Below, one piece after another: positions 25,526-32,696 of a stretch of 35,947 nt of DNA. Both the position numbers and the translations under genes were made by a program. Source of the stretch: Azonexus sp. (GTDB lineage: Bacteria > Pseudomonadota > Gammaproteobacteria > Burkholderiales > Rhodocyclaceae); the NCBI GenBank assembly GCA_031277255.1, contig JAITMS010000004.1, positions 1 through 35,947 on the forward strand. Reading direction: 5' to 3'. Each line of letters starts with the position of its first letter. Positions within the stretch are counted from its first letter, which is position 1. The notes beneath the pieces are model-generated. The model did not search any database. It had not been told where the DNA came from and saw nothing but the letters and a program-made list of their open reading frames with translations.

Positions 25526-26002
25526 ATGACGACTCAACCCGCTTTCATTACCCGTCGCGCGTTGCTGCTCGGAATGGCGGCGCTTGCCTGCGCGCCTGTA
25601 GCCATCGCGGCAAAGCCCCGTTCAATACCCATTCAGGTATGGAAAGACCCTGACTGTGGCTGCTGCCTTGATTGGGTAAAACATATCGAAAAAAACGGCT
25701 TTGCCGCCACCATTCTCAATCAGGGCAATGCCGCAGCGCGGGCGCGGCTGGGGCTGCCTCAGGAATTCGGCTCATGCCATACGGCGCTGGTTCAGGGCTA
25801 TGTGATTGAGGGACATGTCCCCGCCGCCGATATTCTGCGTCTCCTCAAGGAGCAACCGCGCGCCCTGGGATTGGCCGCGCCGGGAATGCCGGTTGGTTCA
25901 CCGGGCATGGATGGCCCGGCATACGGCGGCCGCCGCGATCCCTATCAGGTTTTGTTGATTGGCAAGGATGGGGCGGCGACCGTATTCAGCGCCTACTCGT
26001 GA
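25526..26002 (+). CDS. DUF411 exported metal-binding-like protein
   Basis: 158 residues. A Tat-like or Sec signal (ITRRALLLGMAALACAPVAIA) is followed by a DUF411 domain: IQVWKDPDCGCCLDWVKHIE with Cys44, Cys46 and Cys47, then GSCHTALVQGYVIEGHVPAA with a Cys-His pair, and LAAPGMPVGSPGMDG. DUF411 proteins are often linked to copper resistance and are presumed to bind metal through these cysteines and histidines. No other copper gene is adjacent. It sits between hisC and an attC-like site (26018-26067), so it might be the cargo of a captured cassette rather than part of the biosynthetic row. Confidence 0.85.
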   Translation: MTTQPAFITRRALLLGMAALACAPVAIAAKPRSIPIQVWKDPDCGCCLDWVKHIEKNGFAATILNQGNAAARARLGLPQEFGSCHTALVQGYVIEGHVPAADILRLLKEQPRALGLAAPGMPVGSPGMDGPAYGGRRDPYQVLLIGKDGAATVFSAYS

Positions 26003-26017
26003 GGTCAGCAGTTGAGC

Positions 26018-26067
26018 GCCTCGCCGATGATTCAAGCTAGGTGCGTCGGTTAATTTGAGCGTTAGCC
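26018..26067 (+). repeat. attC-like site 1 (degenerate integron recombination site)
   Basis: The site shows ATTCAAGC (26030-26037), then GGTTAATTTGAGC (26048-26060) and GTTAGCC (26061-26067). This follows the order and spacing of aadA-type attC sites, which I recall as ATTCAAGC, a hairpin centre, GGCTTAACTCAAGC and GTTAG. The expected R'' box 12 bases upstream is degenerate (GCCTCGC for RYYYAAC). The central stem is short. It lies just after the DUF411 stop codon. Confidence 0.5.
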
Positions 26068-26142
26068 TGCTCAAGGCATCGGCTTCTTTTCCATCCGGAA
26101 TCATTCTAGACTTCGACATAAAACTTGGAACAGGGATCATAA

Positions 26143-26850
26143 ATGCTGACCGTAAAGCGCATCCTTTGCCTTGCCAACTCCAAGAAGATGTCAGGTCGTT
26201 GCATAGCTGGGCGTGAAGTGCTCGCCACTAACCCCGGCTCTTGGATCAGGCCCGTCAGTGCGAGGACGACAGAAGAGGTCTCGGAAGATGAGCGTCAGTA
26301 CCAAGACGGTACCTACCCACAAGTCTTGGACATCATTGACGTCCCGCTGATGCGGCACCAGCCGCGTGCGTGTCAAACGGAAAACTGGCTACTCGACTCT
26401 GACTACTATTGGTCTAAGGTTAGGCAGGTTGGCTGGGCAGAGCTTCAGCACTATGTCGAACACCCAGTAACCTTGTGGGTGAATAGTCGCAGTACATATC
26501 ACGGTGAGAACGACGAGATTCTTCAACGCGATGCGGATGCGTTGCCAAACTCTCTCGTTCTGATTCATGTTCCTACACTTGATCTGCGGGTTTTCATACC
26601 TGGAGCAGATTTTGGAAATGGTAAACGCCGAGTACGGGCGAATTTTCAGTACCGGGATTTCCGGTATGATTTTTCGGTCACTGACCCAGTAATTGAGCGT
26701 AGCTATCTCGCACAGACTGACGGGACTTACAAACTGGGAGAGTGCTGTATCTGCGTCAGCCTTGGAGAGCCGTTTACACCACAAAACAGGGAACCATGTC
26801 GCTACAAGCTCGTAGCTGCAATTATCCAACGTAAGACCACTCTGCCATGA
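26143..26850 (+). CDS. Dual-OB (DuOB) domain protein of a DUF488 operon
   Basis: A 235-residue cytoplasmic protein. The N-terminus, KRILCLANSKKMSGRCIAGR, followed by SWIRPVSAR (33-41) and VLDIIDVPL, matches the family I recall as 'dual OB domain-containing protein'; the name implies two oligonucleotide-binding folds and thus a likely nucleic-acid ligand. A middle motif, CQTENWLLDSDYYW, and the C-terminal RYDFSVTDPVIE and LCVSL-like strands (CCICVSLGEPF) fit the same family. The function is unknown. Shine-Dalgarno sequence AGGGA (26132-26136). It overlaps the first DUF488 gene by 4 bases (ATGA), so the three genes form an operon. The DNA is clearly AT-richer than hisC and tyrA, which indicates transfer. 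Confidence 0.78.
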   Translation: MLTVKRILCLANSKKMSGRCIAGREVLATNPGSWIRPVSARTTEEVSEDERQYQDGTYPQVLDIIDVPLMRHQPRACQTENWLLDSDYYWSKVRQVGWAELQHYVEHPVTLWVNSRSTYHGENDEILQRDADALPNSLVLIHVPTLDLRVFIPGADFGNGKRRVRANFQYRDFRYDFSVTDPVIERSYLAQTDGTYKLGECCICVSLGEPFTPQNREPCRYKLVAAIIQRKTTLP

Positions 26851-27458
26851 ATAGTCCGAACATCGTCTACACCGTGGGGCATTCTACCCACACAATCGAG
26901 AGGTTTCTCGGCCTTCTCGAACGAAATGGCGTGACCGCTATTGCAGATGTACGCTCAAGCCCGTTCAGTCGTCACAACCCACAATTTAACAAGGATACCT
27001 TATCGGCTGAGTTAAAAAGACATGGCATTGCTTATGTTTTTACCGGTAAGGAACTTGGGGCGCGATCAGACGATGCTTCCTGCTATGAGGGGGGTAAGGT
27101 TTGCTATGATCGCTTGTCAAAAACCTCAACCTTCAAGAGTGGCATCGAGCGCGTCTTGAATGGCGCGCAGAAGTACCGTATTGCGCTAATGTGCGCTGAA
27201 AAAGAACCGCTGGACTGCCACCGTACTTTGCTGGTCGGTCGTGCTTTGGAGCAACTCGGCGTATCCATTGTCCATATCCTCCCTGATGGCAATACCGAAG
27301 CACAGCCACAAACCATGTCACGATTGCTTGATCTGGTCGGCCTTCCGCAAGTGGACATGTTCCGTAGCCACGACGAGTTGATAGCCACAGCTTGCGAACT
27401 CCGTGAACAGAAAGTTGCATACGTGGACGAAGCCCTCGCTGTACAGGGACAATCATGA
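26847..27458 (+). CDS. DUF488 family protein, longer copy
   Basis: 203 residues. DUF488 signatures in order are YTVGHSTHTIERFLGLLERN (8-27), ADVRSSPFSRHNPQF (33-47), TGKELGARSDD (66-76) and LMCAEKEPLDCHRTLL (114-129), with conserved Cys116, Glu118, Cys124, His125 and Arg126. The Cys/His/Arg cluster looks like an active site or metal site, but the activity of the family is not established. A C-terminal tail of about 60 residues has no obvious domain. It overlaps both neighbours by 4 bases, so the DuOB protein and the two DUF488 proteins are likely made together and may form a complex. Confidence 0.88.
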   Translation: MNSPNIVYTVGHSTHTIERFLGLLERNGVTAIADVRSSPFSRHNPQFNKDTLSAELKRHGIAYVFTGKELGARSDDASCYEGGKVCYDRLSKTSTFKSGIERVLNGAQKYRIALMCAEKEPLDCHRTLLVGRALEQLGVSIVHILPDGNTEAQPQTMSRLLDLVGLPQVDMFRSHDELIATACELREQKVAYVDEALAVQGQS

Positions 27459-27892
27459 AGCTGTCCACTATTGGATTTACAAAAAAAACGGCAGAAGATT
27501 TTTTCACCAAGCTAAAGCGGTCCGGAGCAAAACGGATTGTGGATGTGCGCCTTAATAATGTCTCCCAACTGGCAGGTTTCGCCAAGCGAAATGATTTGCA
27601 ATTTTTCCTGCGTGAAATTTGCCATATGGATTATGTGCATGTGCCAGAACTAGCCCCAACGCAGGACATTCTTGATGAATACAAAAAAAATAAGGGGGAC
27701 TGGACGGTGTATGAGGAAAAATTTTTGGAGCTAATGCGTAAACGAGAAATTGAAAAAAGAATTAACCCTACAGTGATCGCTGACGGATGCCTTCTTTGCA
27801 GCGAAGACAAACCTCACCATTGTCATCGAAGGTTAGTGGCCGAATATCTTAATTCGCATTGGAAAAATGTCGACATTTCACACATCGTATGA
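27455..27892 (+). CDS. DUF488 family protein, shorter copy
   Basis: 145 residues, a diverged DUF488. It has STIGFTKKTAEDFFTKLKRS (4-23), RIVDVRLNNVSQLAGFAKRN (27-46, with the DVR motif), VPELAPTQDIL, and LLCSEDKPHHCHRRLVAEYL with Cys115, Glu117, Cys123, His124 and Arg125. Compared with the longer copy, the HSxH motif near the start is replaced by GFTKK, so the two may differ in catalysis or substrate. It is Lys-rich, AT-rich and shows poly-A tracts unlike its chromosomal neighbours. The stop codon is 3 bases before the attC-like site at 27896. Confidence 0.85.
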   Translation: MKLSTIGFTKKTAEDFFTKLKRSGAKRIVDVRLNNVSQLAGFAKRNDLQFFLREICHMDYVHVPELAPTQDILDEYKKNKGDWTVYEEKFLELMRKREIEKRINPTVIADGCLLCSEDKPHHCHRRLVAEYLNSHWKNVDISHIV

Positions 27893-27895
27893 TTT

Positions 27896-27956
27896 ACCTA
27901 ATATTACATTCAACCCGACCGCGCCTGCGGCGCACCGGTTAACTTGAGCGATGAAC
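27896..27956 (+). repeat. attC-like site 2 (61 bp, integron recombination site)
   Basis: The boxes read ACCTAAT (R''-like, 6 of 7 to RYYYAAC), 5 bases, ATTCAACCCGACC, a hairpin GCGCC-TGC-GGCGC, ACCGGTTAACTTGAGC, and GATGAAC (R'-like, 6 of 7 to GTTRRRY). The box order, spacing and total length (61 versus 60 bases) follow the aadA-type attC that I recall. It lies between the last DUF488 stop and tyrA, whose ATG is inside the R'-like box. The right part matches attC-like site 1 at 16 of 19 bases (26043-26061 with 27932-27950). Confidence 0.6.
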
Positions 27957-28835
27957 AGCGACAGCCCGCCAGCCTTCGGCAAAGTCGTCATCTTCGGCCC
28001 CGGCCTGATTGGCGGCTCCTTTGCGCTGGCCTTGAAGGCGGCGGGGGCTGTTGAGGAAGTGGTCGGTTTTGGCCGCACGCCGTCGACGCTGCGCGTTGCC
28101 CAGCAACTCGGCATCATCGACCGGGCGGGCATCAATCCGGCGCACGAAATCGCCGACGCCGACATCGTGCTGGTGGCGACGCCGGTGGCGCAGATGGCGG
28201 AAATCTTCGCCCGCATCGCGCCCTATCTCGGGCCGAATACCCTCGTCACCGACGGCGGCTCGACCAAGGGCGATGTCATTGCCGCTGCCCGCGCCGCCTT
28301 TCGCGGCCATATCGGCAAATTCATCCCCGCCCACCCCATCGCCGGGGCGGAAAACAGCGGCCCGGCGGCGGCGCAGGCCGCGCTCTACCGGGGCAAAAAG
28401 GTGGTTGTCACGCCGCTGCCGGAAAACAACGACGAGCGCCTCGACCGCATCAAACGCGCCTGGGCGCAATGCGGCGCTGATATTTATGAACTAACGCCGG
28501 AACAGCACGACCGCGTTTTCGCCGCCGTCAGCCACCTGCCGCATCTCCTCTCCTTCGCCTTGGTGCACGATCTCGCCGTGCGCGCCGACGCCGATCTGTT
28601 CTTTACCTTTGCCGCCTCCGGCTTCCGCGACTTCACCCGCATTGCCGCCAGCCACCCGGAAATGTGGCGCGACATCTGCCTCGCCAACCGCGCCGCGCTC
28701 CTCGACGAACTCGACAGCTACCGTGCCCAGCTCGACCAACTGCGCGCCGCGCTGGCTGCCGAGGATGGCGAACGCCTTGAAGAAATTTTCGGCATCGCCC
28801 GCCAGGCAAGGCGCGAGTGGGAGGGGGGCGGTTGA
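27951..28835 (+). CDS. tyrA: Prephenate dehydrogenase
   Basis: A 294-residue NAD(P)-dependent TyrA. It shows the Rossmann motif VVIFGPGLIGGSFALAL at about 12-28, VLVATPVAQMAEIF, TDGGSTKGDV, and the substrate-site HPIAGAENSGP at about 126-136. The C-terminal helical dimerisation domain contains RVFAAVSHLPHLLSFALVHD. It converts prephenate to 4-hydroxyphenylpyruvate for tyrosine. No ACT domain is present. The upstream sequence is an attC-like site rather than an ordinary leader, and no Shine-Dalgarno sequence is evident; GAGCG precedes the ATG. aroA, which I would expect next in related genomes, is replaced by the DUF559 unit. Confidence 0.94.
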   Translation: MNSDSPPAFGKVVIFGPGLIGGSFALALKAAGAVEEVVGFGRTPSTLRVAQQLGIIDRAGINPAHEIADADIVLVATPVAQMAEIFARIAPYLGPNTLVTDGGSTKGDVIAAARAAFRGHIGKFIPAHPIAGAENSGPAAAQAALYRGKKVVVTPLPENNDERLDRIKRAWAQCGADIYELTPEQHDRVFAAVSHLPHLLSFALVHDLAVRADADLFFTFAASGFRDFTRIAASHPEMWRDICLANRAALLDELDSYRAQLDQLRAALAAEDGERLEEIFGIARQARREWEGGG

Positions 28836-28838
28836 GCC

Positions 28839-28882
28839 TTGCTCCCCTCGCCCGCTTGCGGGAGAGGGGCCGGGGGAGAGGG
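28839..28882 (+). repeat. Left 44-nt inverted-repeat arm
   Basis: Starts TTGCTCCCCTCGCCCGC and ends CCGGGGGAGAGGG. The arm is itself palindromic in its first half (CCCCTCGCCCGC with GCGGGAGAGGGG). Its purine-rich end, GGGGGAGAGGG, lies about 12 bases before the DUF559 ATG and may serve as its ribosome-binding site. Confidence 0.9.
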
Positions 28883-28894
28883 TAGCGTATCGCC

Positions 28895-29269
28895 ATGACC
28901 ACGATCCTACAAAACGCCAAGGCGTTACGCCAACAGCAGACCGAGGCGGAACAAAAACTCTGGTTTTATCTGCGCGGTGGTCGTTTCGGCGGCGTCAAGT
29001 TCAAGCGCCAGAAACCCATCGGCCCCTATGTAGTTGACTTTGTTGCGGTGAACGCAAAGCTGGTGATTGAGCTTGATGGCGGGCAGCATCAGGAACGCGA
29101 GGATGACGACCAGATCCGGACGCGCTATCTGGAAAGCCTCGGTTATCGCGTGTTGCGTTTTTGGAACAATGAATGTCTGGCGCAAACGGAAGCGATGCTG
29201 GCGTGTATCTGGCAAGCCCTCTCCCCCGGCCCCTCTCCCGCAAGCGGGCGAGGGGAGCAAATCTTCTGA
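28895..29269 (+). CDS. DUF559 endonuclease-like protein (Vsr/PD-(D/E)XK type)
   Basis: 124 residues. AKALRQQQTEAEQKLWFYLR at the start, then FKRQKPIGPYVVDFVA (Asp48), LVIELDGGQHQ (Glu59, Asp61, His65), and RYLESLGYRVLRFWNNECL. This is the complete DUF559 motif set, which belongs to the Vsr-like branch of the PD-(D/E)XK nucleases. Residues from about 109 on (LSPGPSPASGRGEQIF) are encoded by the right inverted-repeat arm and are not part of the fold. The biological role of DUF559 proteins is not settled. The gene lies between tyrA and the ligase, close to both, and the repeat appears to supply both its leader and its tail. Confidence 0.9.
   Translation: MTTILQNAKALRQQQTEAEQKLWFYLRGGRFGGVKFKRQKPIGPYVVDFVAVNAKLVIELDGGQHQEREDDDQIRTRYLESLGYRVLRFWNNECLAQTEAMLACIWQALSPGPSPASGRGEQIF
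29217..29260 (-). repeat. Right 44-nt inverted-repeat arm
   Basis: The exact reverse complement of 28839-28882. It encodes the C-terminus of the DUF559 protein and, through AGGGGAG near its end, may provide a distant Shine-Dalgarno sequence for the ligase GTG at 29272. Confidence 0.9.
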
Positions 29270-29271
29270 CC

Positions 29272-30117
29272 GTGCGTCGGCTGCCTCGATTCTTCACCGG
29301 GCTGACCTTGCTGCTGGCGGCGCTTTTCGCGCGCGCCGAAGTTCCCGATATTTTGCTGGCAAACGTCTACCACGACGACATCAACGTCGGGCAATACCTG
29401 GTCAGCGAAAAGCTCGATGGCGTGCGGGCGGTCTGGGATGGCGAGCAACTCTTTTTCCGCAGCGGTCGGCCAGTCAACGCGCCGCGCTGGTTTATCGCGG
29501 CGTTACCCAAAACGCCGCTCGATGGCGAATTGTGGCTGGCCAGGGGAAAAGGCAGTTTCGAGCGCCTTTCCGGCATCGTCCACCGCCAGACGCCGGTGGA
29601 CGCCGAGTGGCGGCAGGTGCGTTACATGCTCTTTGAACTGCCCGGCGGCGCGGGCGATTTTCGTGAGCGGGCCGAACGCCTCCAACAGATCACCGAACAC
29701 GTGGCCGTGCCGTGGCTGCAAGCGGTGGCGCAGGAGCCGGTGGCCGACCGGCAGGCGCTGCAAGCCAGACTCAAGGCTGTCCTCCGCGCCGGTGGCGAGG
29801 GGCTGATGCTGCACCGCGCCGACGCGCCTTATCAGACCGGGCGCAGCGATACGCTGCTCAAGCTCAAACCCTGGCTCGACGATGAAGCCGTCGTCATCGC
29901 CCACCTTCCGGGCCGGGGCAAATACCGGGGCCAGTTGGGGGCGCTGCGGCTGCGTCGTCCAGACGGGCGTGAATTCAGCTTGGGCACGGGCTTTACCGAT
30001 GCCCAGCGGCGCGCTCCGCCGCCCGTCGGCAGCACCGTCACTTACCGCTACCGCCAACTGACGGCGGGCGGCTTGCCGCGATTTGCCCGTTTTCTGCGGG
30101 TGTGGGAGGAACCGTAA
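29272..30117 (+). CDS. ligE: ATP-dependent DNA ligase, periplasmic Lig E type
   Basis: 281 residues from GTG 29272. A signal peptide (RFFTGLTLLLAALFARAEV) is followed by a minimal ATP-dependent ligase. Motif I is EKLDGVRAVWDG with the nucleotidyl Lys47, followed by RSGRPVNAPRWF, PLDGELWLARG (motif III region), GGEGLMLHRADAPYQTGRS (motif IV) and LLKLKPWLDDEAVV (motif V). An OB fold follows (GQLGALRLRRPDGREFSLGTG). There is no N-terminal DNA-binding domain, as in Lig E. Lig E acts outside the cytoplasm, probably on extracellular or incoming DNA. A longer frame from 29173 translates the DUF559 end and the repeat in another frame (PLPRPLSRKRARG), so it is rejected; the GTG directly precedes the signal peptide. 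Confidence 0.88.
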   Translation: MRRLPRFFTGLTLLLAALFARAEVPDILLANVYHDDINVGQYLVSEKLDGVRAVWDGEQLFFRSGRPVNAPRWFIAALPKTPLDGELWLARGKGSFERLSGIVHRQTPVDAEWRQVRYMLFELPGGAGDFRERAERLQQITEHVAVPWLQAVAQEPVADRQALQARLKAVLRAGGEGLMLHRADAPYQTGRSDTLLKLKPWLDDEAVVIAHLPGRGKYRGQLGALRLRRPDGREFSLGTGFTDAQRRAPPPVGSTVTYRYRQLTAGGLPRFARFLRVWEEP

Positions 30118-30163
30118 TGATTTTTGCTAAAATGCTGCCTCTCCCTTTTGAGGCAAGCCCCGC

Positions 30164-31228
30164 ATGATCCTCGTCACCGGCGGCGCCGGGTTTATCGGCA
30201 GCAATTTCGTTCTTGACTGGCTGGCGGCGTTTGATGACCCCATCATCAATCTCGACGCCCTGACCTATGCCGGTAATCTTGAGAACCTCGCGGCGCTTGA
30301 TGGCGACCCCCGCCATGTTTTCATCCACGGCAGCATTGGCGACTTTGAACGGGTTGCCGCCCTGCTCGCCACACATCAGCCGAGGGCCATCGTCCATTTT
30401 GCCGCCGAATCGCATGTCGACCGCAGCATTCACGGGCCGGAAGATTTCATCCAGACCAACATCGTCGGTACTTTCCGCCTGCTCGAAGCGGCCCGCGCCT
30501 ACTGGAACGGGCTGGACGAGGCGAGGAAAGCCGCTTTCCGCTTTCTCCACGTTTCGACGGACGAGGTGTATGGCTCGCTCCTGCCGGGTGACGCGGCCTT
30601 TACTGAGGCCCACCGCTATGAGCCGAACAGCCCCTACTCGGCGAGCAAGGCGGCGAGCGACCACTTGGCGCGGGCCTACCATCACACCTACGGCCTGCCG
30701 GTGTTGACCACCAACTGCTCGAACAACTACGGCCCCTGGCAGTTCCCGGAAAAGCTCATTCCCCTCGTCATTCACAACGCGCTGGCGGGTAAACCGCTAC
30801 CCATCTACGGCGACGGCCAGCAGATCCGCGACTGGCTCTACGTCGCCGACCATTGCCGCGCCATCCGCCGCGTGATCGAAGCCGGGAAGCCGGGCGAAAC
30901 CTACAATATCGGCGGCTGGAACGAAAAAACCAATCTCGACGTGGTTAAAACCCTGTGCGCCATGCTTGACGAATTGCAACCCCGCACCGACGGCCAGGCC
31001 TACACGACGCAAATCACCTTCGTCACCGACCGCCCCGGCCATGACCGCCGCTACGCCATCGACGCCAGCAAACTCGAACGCCAACTCGGCTGGAAACCGG
31101 CGGAAACCTTCGAGACGGGCATCGAAAAAACCGTGCGCTGGTATCTCGACCACCAGGCGTGGGTCAACAACGTCACCAGCGGCGCTTACCGCGAGTGGGT
31201 CGGCAAACATTACGGAGCGCCCGCATGA
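30164..31228 (+). CDS. rmlB: dTDP-glucose 4,6-dehydratase
   Basis: A 354-residue extended SDR enzyme. The NAD-binding motif [12 protein letters not shown] is at the N-terminus, followed by [12 protein letters not shown], the STDEVYGSL catalytic triplet (Thr132, Asp133, Glu134), [11 protein letters not shown] (Tyr158, Lys162) and [19 protein letters not shown]. It makes dTDP-4-dehydro-6-deoxyglucose, the second rhamnose-pathway step. It starts a new transcription unit 46 bp after the ligase; TAAAAT at 30128-30133 is a possible -10, and no clear -35 is seen. It overlaps rmlA by 4 bases (ATGA). Confidence 0.96.
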   Translation: MILVTGGAGFIGSNFVLDWLAAFDDPIINLDALTYAGNLENLAALDGDPRHVFIHGSIGDFERVAALLATHQPRAIVHFAAESHVDRSIHGPEDFIQTNIVGTFRLLEAARAYWNGLDEARKAAFRFLHVSTDEVYGSLLPGDAAFTEAHRYEPNSPYSASKAASDHLARAYHHTYGLPVLTTNCSNNYGPWQFPEKLIPLVIHNALAGKPLPIYGDGQQIRDWLYVADHCRAIRRVIEAGKPGETYNIGGWNEKTNLDVVKTLCAMLDELQPRTDGQAYTTQITFVTDRPGHDRRYAIDASKLERQLGWKPAETFETGIEKTVRWYLDHQAWVNNVTSGAYREWVGKHYGAPA

Positions 31229-32109
31229 GCGCCCGCAAAGGCATCATCCTCGCCGGCGGCGCGGGCACCCGCCTGCACCCGGCGACGCTCGCCGTGTCCA
31301 AGCAACTGCTGCCGGTTTATGATAAACCGATGATTTACTACCCGCTGACCACGCTCATGCTGGCCGACATCCGCGACATCCTGATTATCTCGACGCCGCA
31401 GGACACGCCGCGCTTCGAGCAACTCCTCGGCGACGGCGGCCAGTGGGGCCTCAACCTGCAATACGCCGTACAGCCCAGTCCGGATGGTCTGGCCCAAGCC
31501 TTCATCATCGGCGCCGATTTTGTCGACAACGGCGACAGCGCCCTGATTTTGGGCGACAACATTTTCTACGGCCACGAATTTACCGACGACCTCGCCGCCG
31601 CCAGCCAGCGGCAAGAAGGCGCCACCGTCTTTGCCTACCACGTGCACGACCCGGAGCGTTACGGCGTGGTCGAATTCAACGCCGCCGGGCAGGCCGTCAG
31701 CCTTGAGGAAAAACCGGCCCGGCCCAAATCAAACTACGCCGTCACCGGCCTTTATTTCTACGACAGCCAGGTCGTCGCTATGGCCCGCCACCTCAAACCC
31801 TCAGCCCGCGGCGAACTGGAAATCACCGACCTCAACCGCCTCTATCTCGACCGCCAGCAATTGAACGTGCAAATCATGGGCCGCGGCCACGCCTGGCTCG
31901 ACACCGGCACCCACGAAAGCCTGCTCGACGCCAGCCAGTTCATCGCCACCATCGAAAAACGCCAAGGCCTCAAAATCGCCTGCCCGGAAGAAATCGCCTA
32001 CCGCAAACACTGGATCAACGCCGCCGAACTCGAACAACTGGCCGAACCTATGCGCAAAAACAACTACGGCCAATATCTCATGGATATTCTCAGGGAACAG
32101 GTTTTCTGA
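31225..32109 (+). CDS. rmlA: Glucose-1-phosphate thymidylyltransferase
   Basis: 294 residues. A nucleotidyltransferase signature ([16 protein letters not shown]) is followed by [28 protein letters not shown] with the metal-binding Asp, [17 protein letters not shown], and [19 protein letters not shown]. It makes dTDP-glucose, the first step toward rhamnose. An in-frame ATG at 31159 lies deep in rmlB; the ATG at 31225 overlaps the rmlB stop and fits the family N-terminus. The stop overlaps the rmlC start by one base. Confidence 0.96.
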   Translation: MSARKGIILAGGAGTRLHPATLAVSKQLLPVYDKPMIYYPLTTLMLADIRDILIISTPQDTPRFEQLLGDGGQWGLNLQYAVQPSPDGLAQAFIIGADFVDNGDSALILGDNIFYGHEFTDDLAAASQRQEGATVFAYHVHDPERYGVVEFNAAGQAVSLEEKPARPKSNYAVTGLYFYDSQVVAMARHLKPSARGELEITDLNRLYLDRQQLNVQIMGRGHAWLDTGTHESLLDASQFIATIEKRQGLKIACPEEIAYRKHWINAAELEQLAEPMRKNNYGQYLMDILREQVF

Positions 32110-32651
32110 TGAAAATCACCCCCACCGCCATCCCCGATGTGCTCGTCATCGAACCCAAAATCTTCGGTGATGAACGCGGCTTTTTCTTTGAAAGTTTCAA
32201 CCAAAAAGCATTCAACGAAGCCATCGGGCAAGAAATCATTTTCGTCCAGGACAACCACTCCAAAAGCGCCCAAAACGTCCTCCGCGGCCTGCACTATCAA
32301 CTCCCGCCCAAAGCACAAGGTAAACTGGTGCGCGTCATACAGGGCGAGGTATTCGATGTCGCCGTCGACATTCGCCAAAACTCCCCCACCTACGGCCAAT
32401 GGGTCGCCGAAACCCTCTCCGCCGACAACAAAAAACAATTCTGGATACCACCAGGCTTCGCCCACGGTTTTCTCACACTCAGCGAAACGGCGGAGTTTTT
32501 GTACAAAACGACGGATTATTACGCGCCGGAGTTGGAACGGTGTATTCGTTGGGATGATCCGGTATTGGCTATTCAATGGCCATTGACGAAGGCTGTGCTT
32601 GTTTCCAGAAAAGACGAGCAAGGGGCGTCCTTCCGTGTAGACGTAAGATAA
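32109..32651 (+). CDS. rmlC: dTDP-4-dehydrorhamnose 3,5-epimerase
   Basis: A 180-residue cupin epimerase. It shows LVIEPKIFGDERGFFFESFN, VQDNHSKSAQNVLRGLHYQL with catalytic His62, GEVFDVAVDIRQNSPTYG with Asp, and IPPGFAHGFLTLSETAEFLY. It is the third rhamnose-pathway enzyme. Its length is normal. rmlD, the last enzyme, does not follow; the next gene belongs to another sugar pathway. The region after about 32480 changes to a less GC-rich codon style, a possible recombination seam. Confidence 0.95.
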   Translation: MKITPTAIPDVLVIEPKIFGDERGFFFESFNQKAFNEAIGQEIIFVQDNHSKSAQNVLRGLHYQLPPKAQGKLVRVIQGEVFDVAVDIRQNSPTYGQWVAETLSADNKKQFWIPPGFAHGFLTLSETAEFLYKTTDYYAPELERCIRWDDPVLAIQWPLTKAVLVSRKDEQGASFRVDVR

Positions 32652-32696
32652 CAAGATTGACCAAAATATCCAAAATATAAACGATGAGGGAGTGAC

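Larger units (their letters stand above)
28839..29260. mobile_element. Candidate mobile unit: DUF559 nuclease gene bounded by perfect 44-nt inverted repeats
   Basis: The arms 28839-28882 and 29217-29260 are exact inverted copies of 44 bases. The only gene between them is the DUF559 endonuclease gene, whose last codons are inside the right arm. The left end begins 4 bases after the tyrA stop codon. The unit is 422 bp. No transposase is present. It is called a candidate element because of its discrete edges and because a solo relative of the arm occurs at 118-163; mobility itself is inferred. Confidence 0.5.

Noticed and set aside
29173..29271. N-terminal extension of the ligase from ATG 29173
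   Set aside because: It lies within the DUF559 gene and the inverted-repeat arm in another frame, and would place 33 charged residues before the signal peptide.
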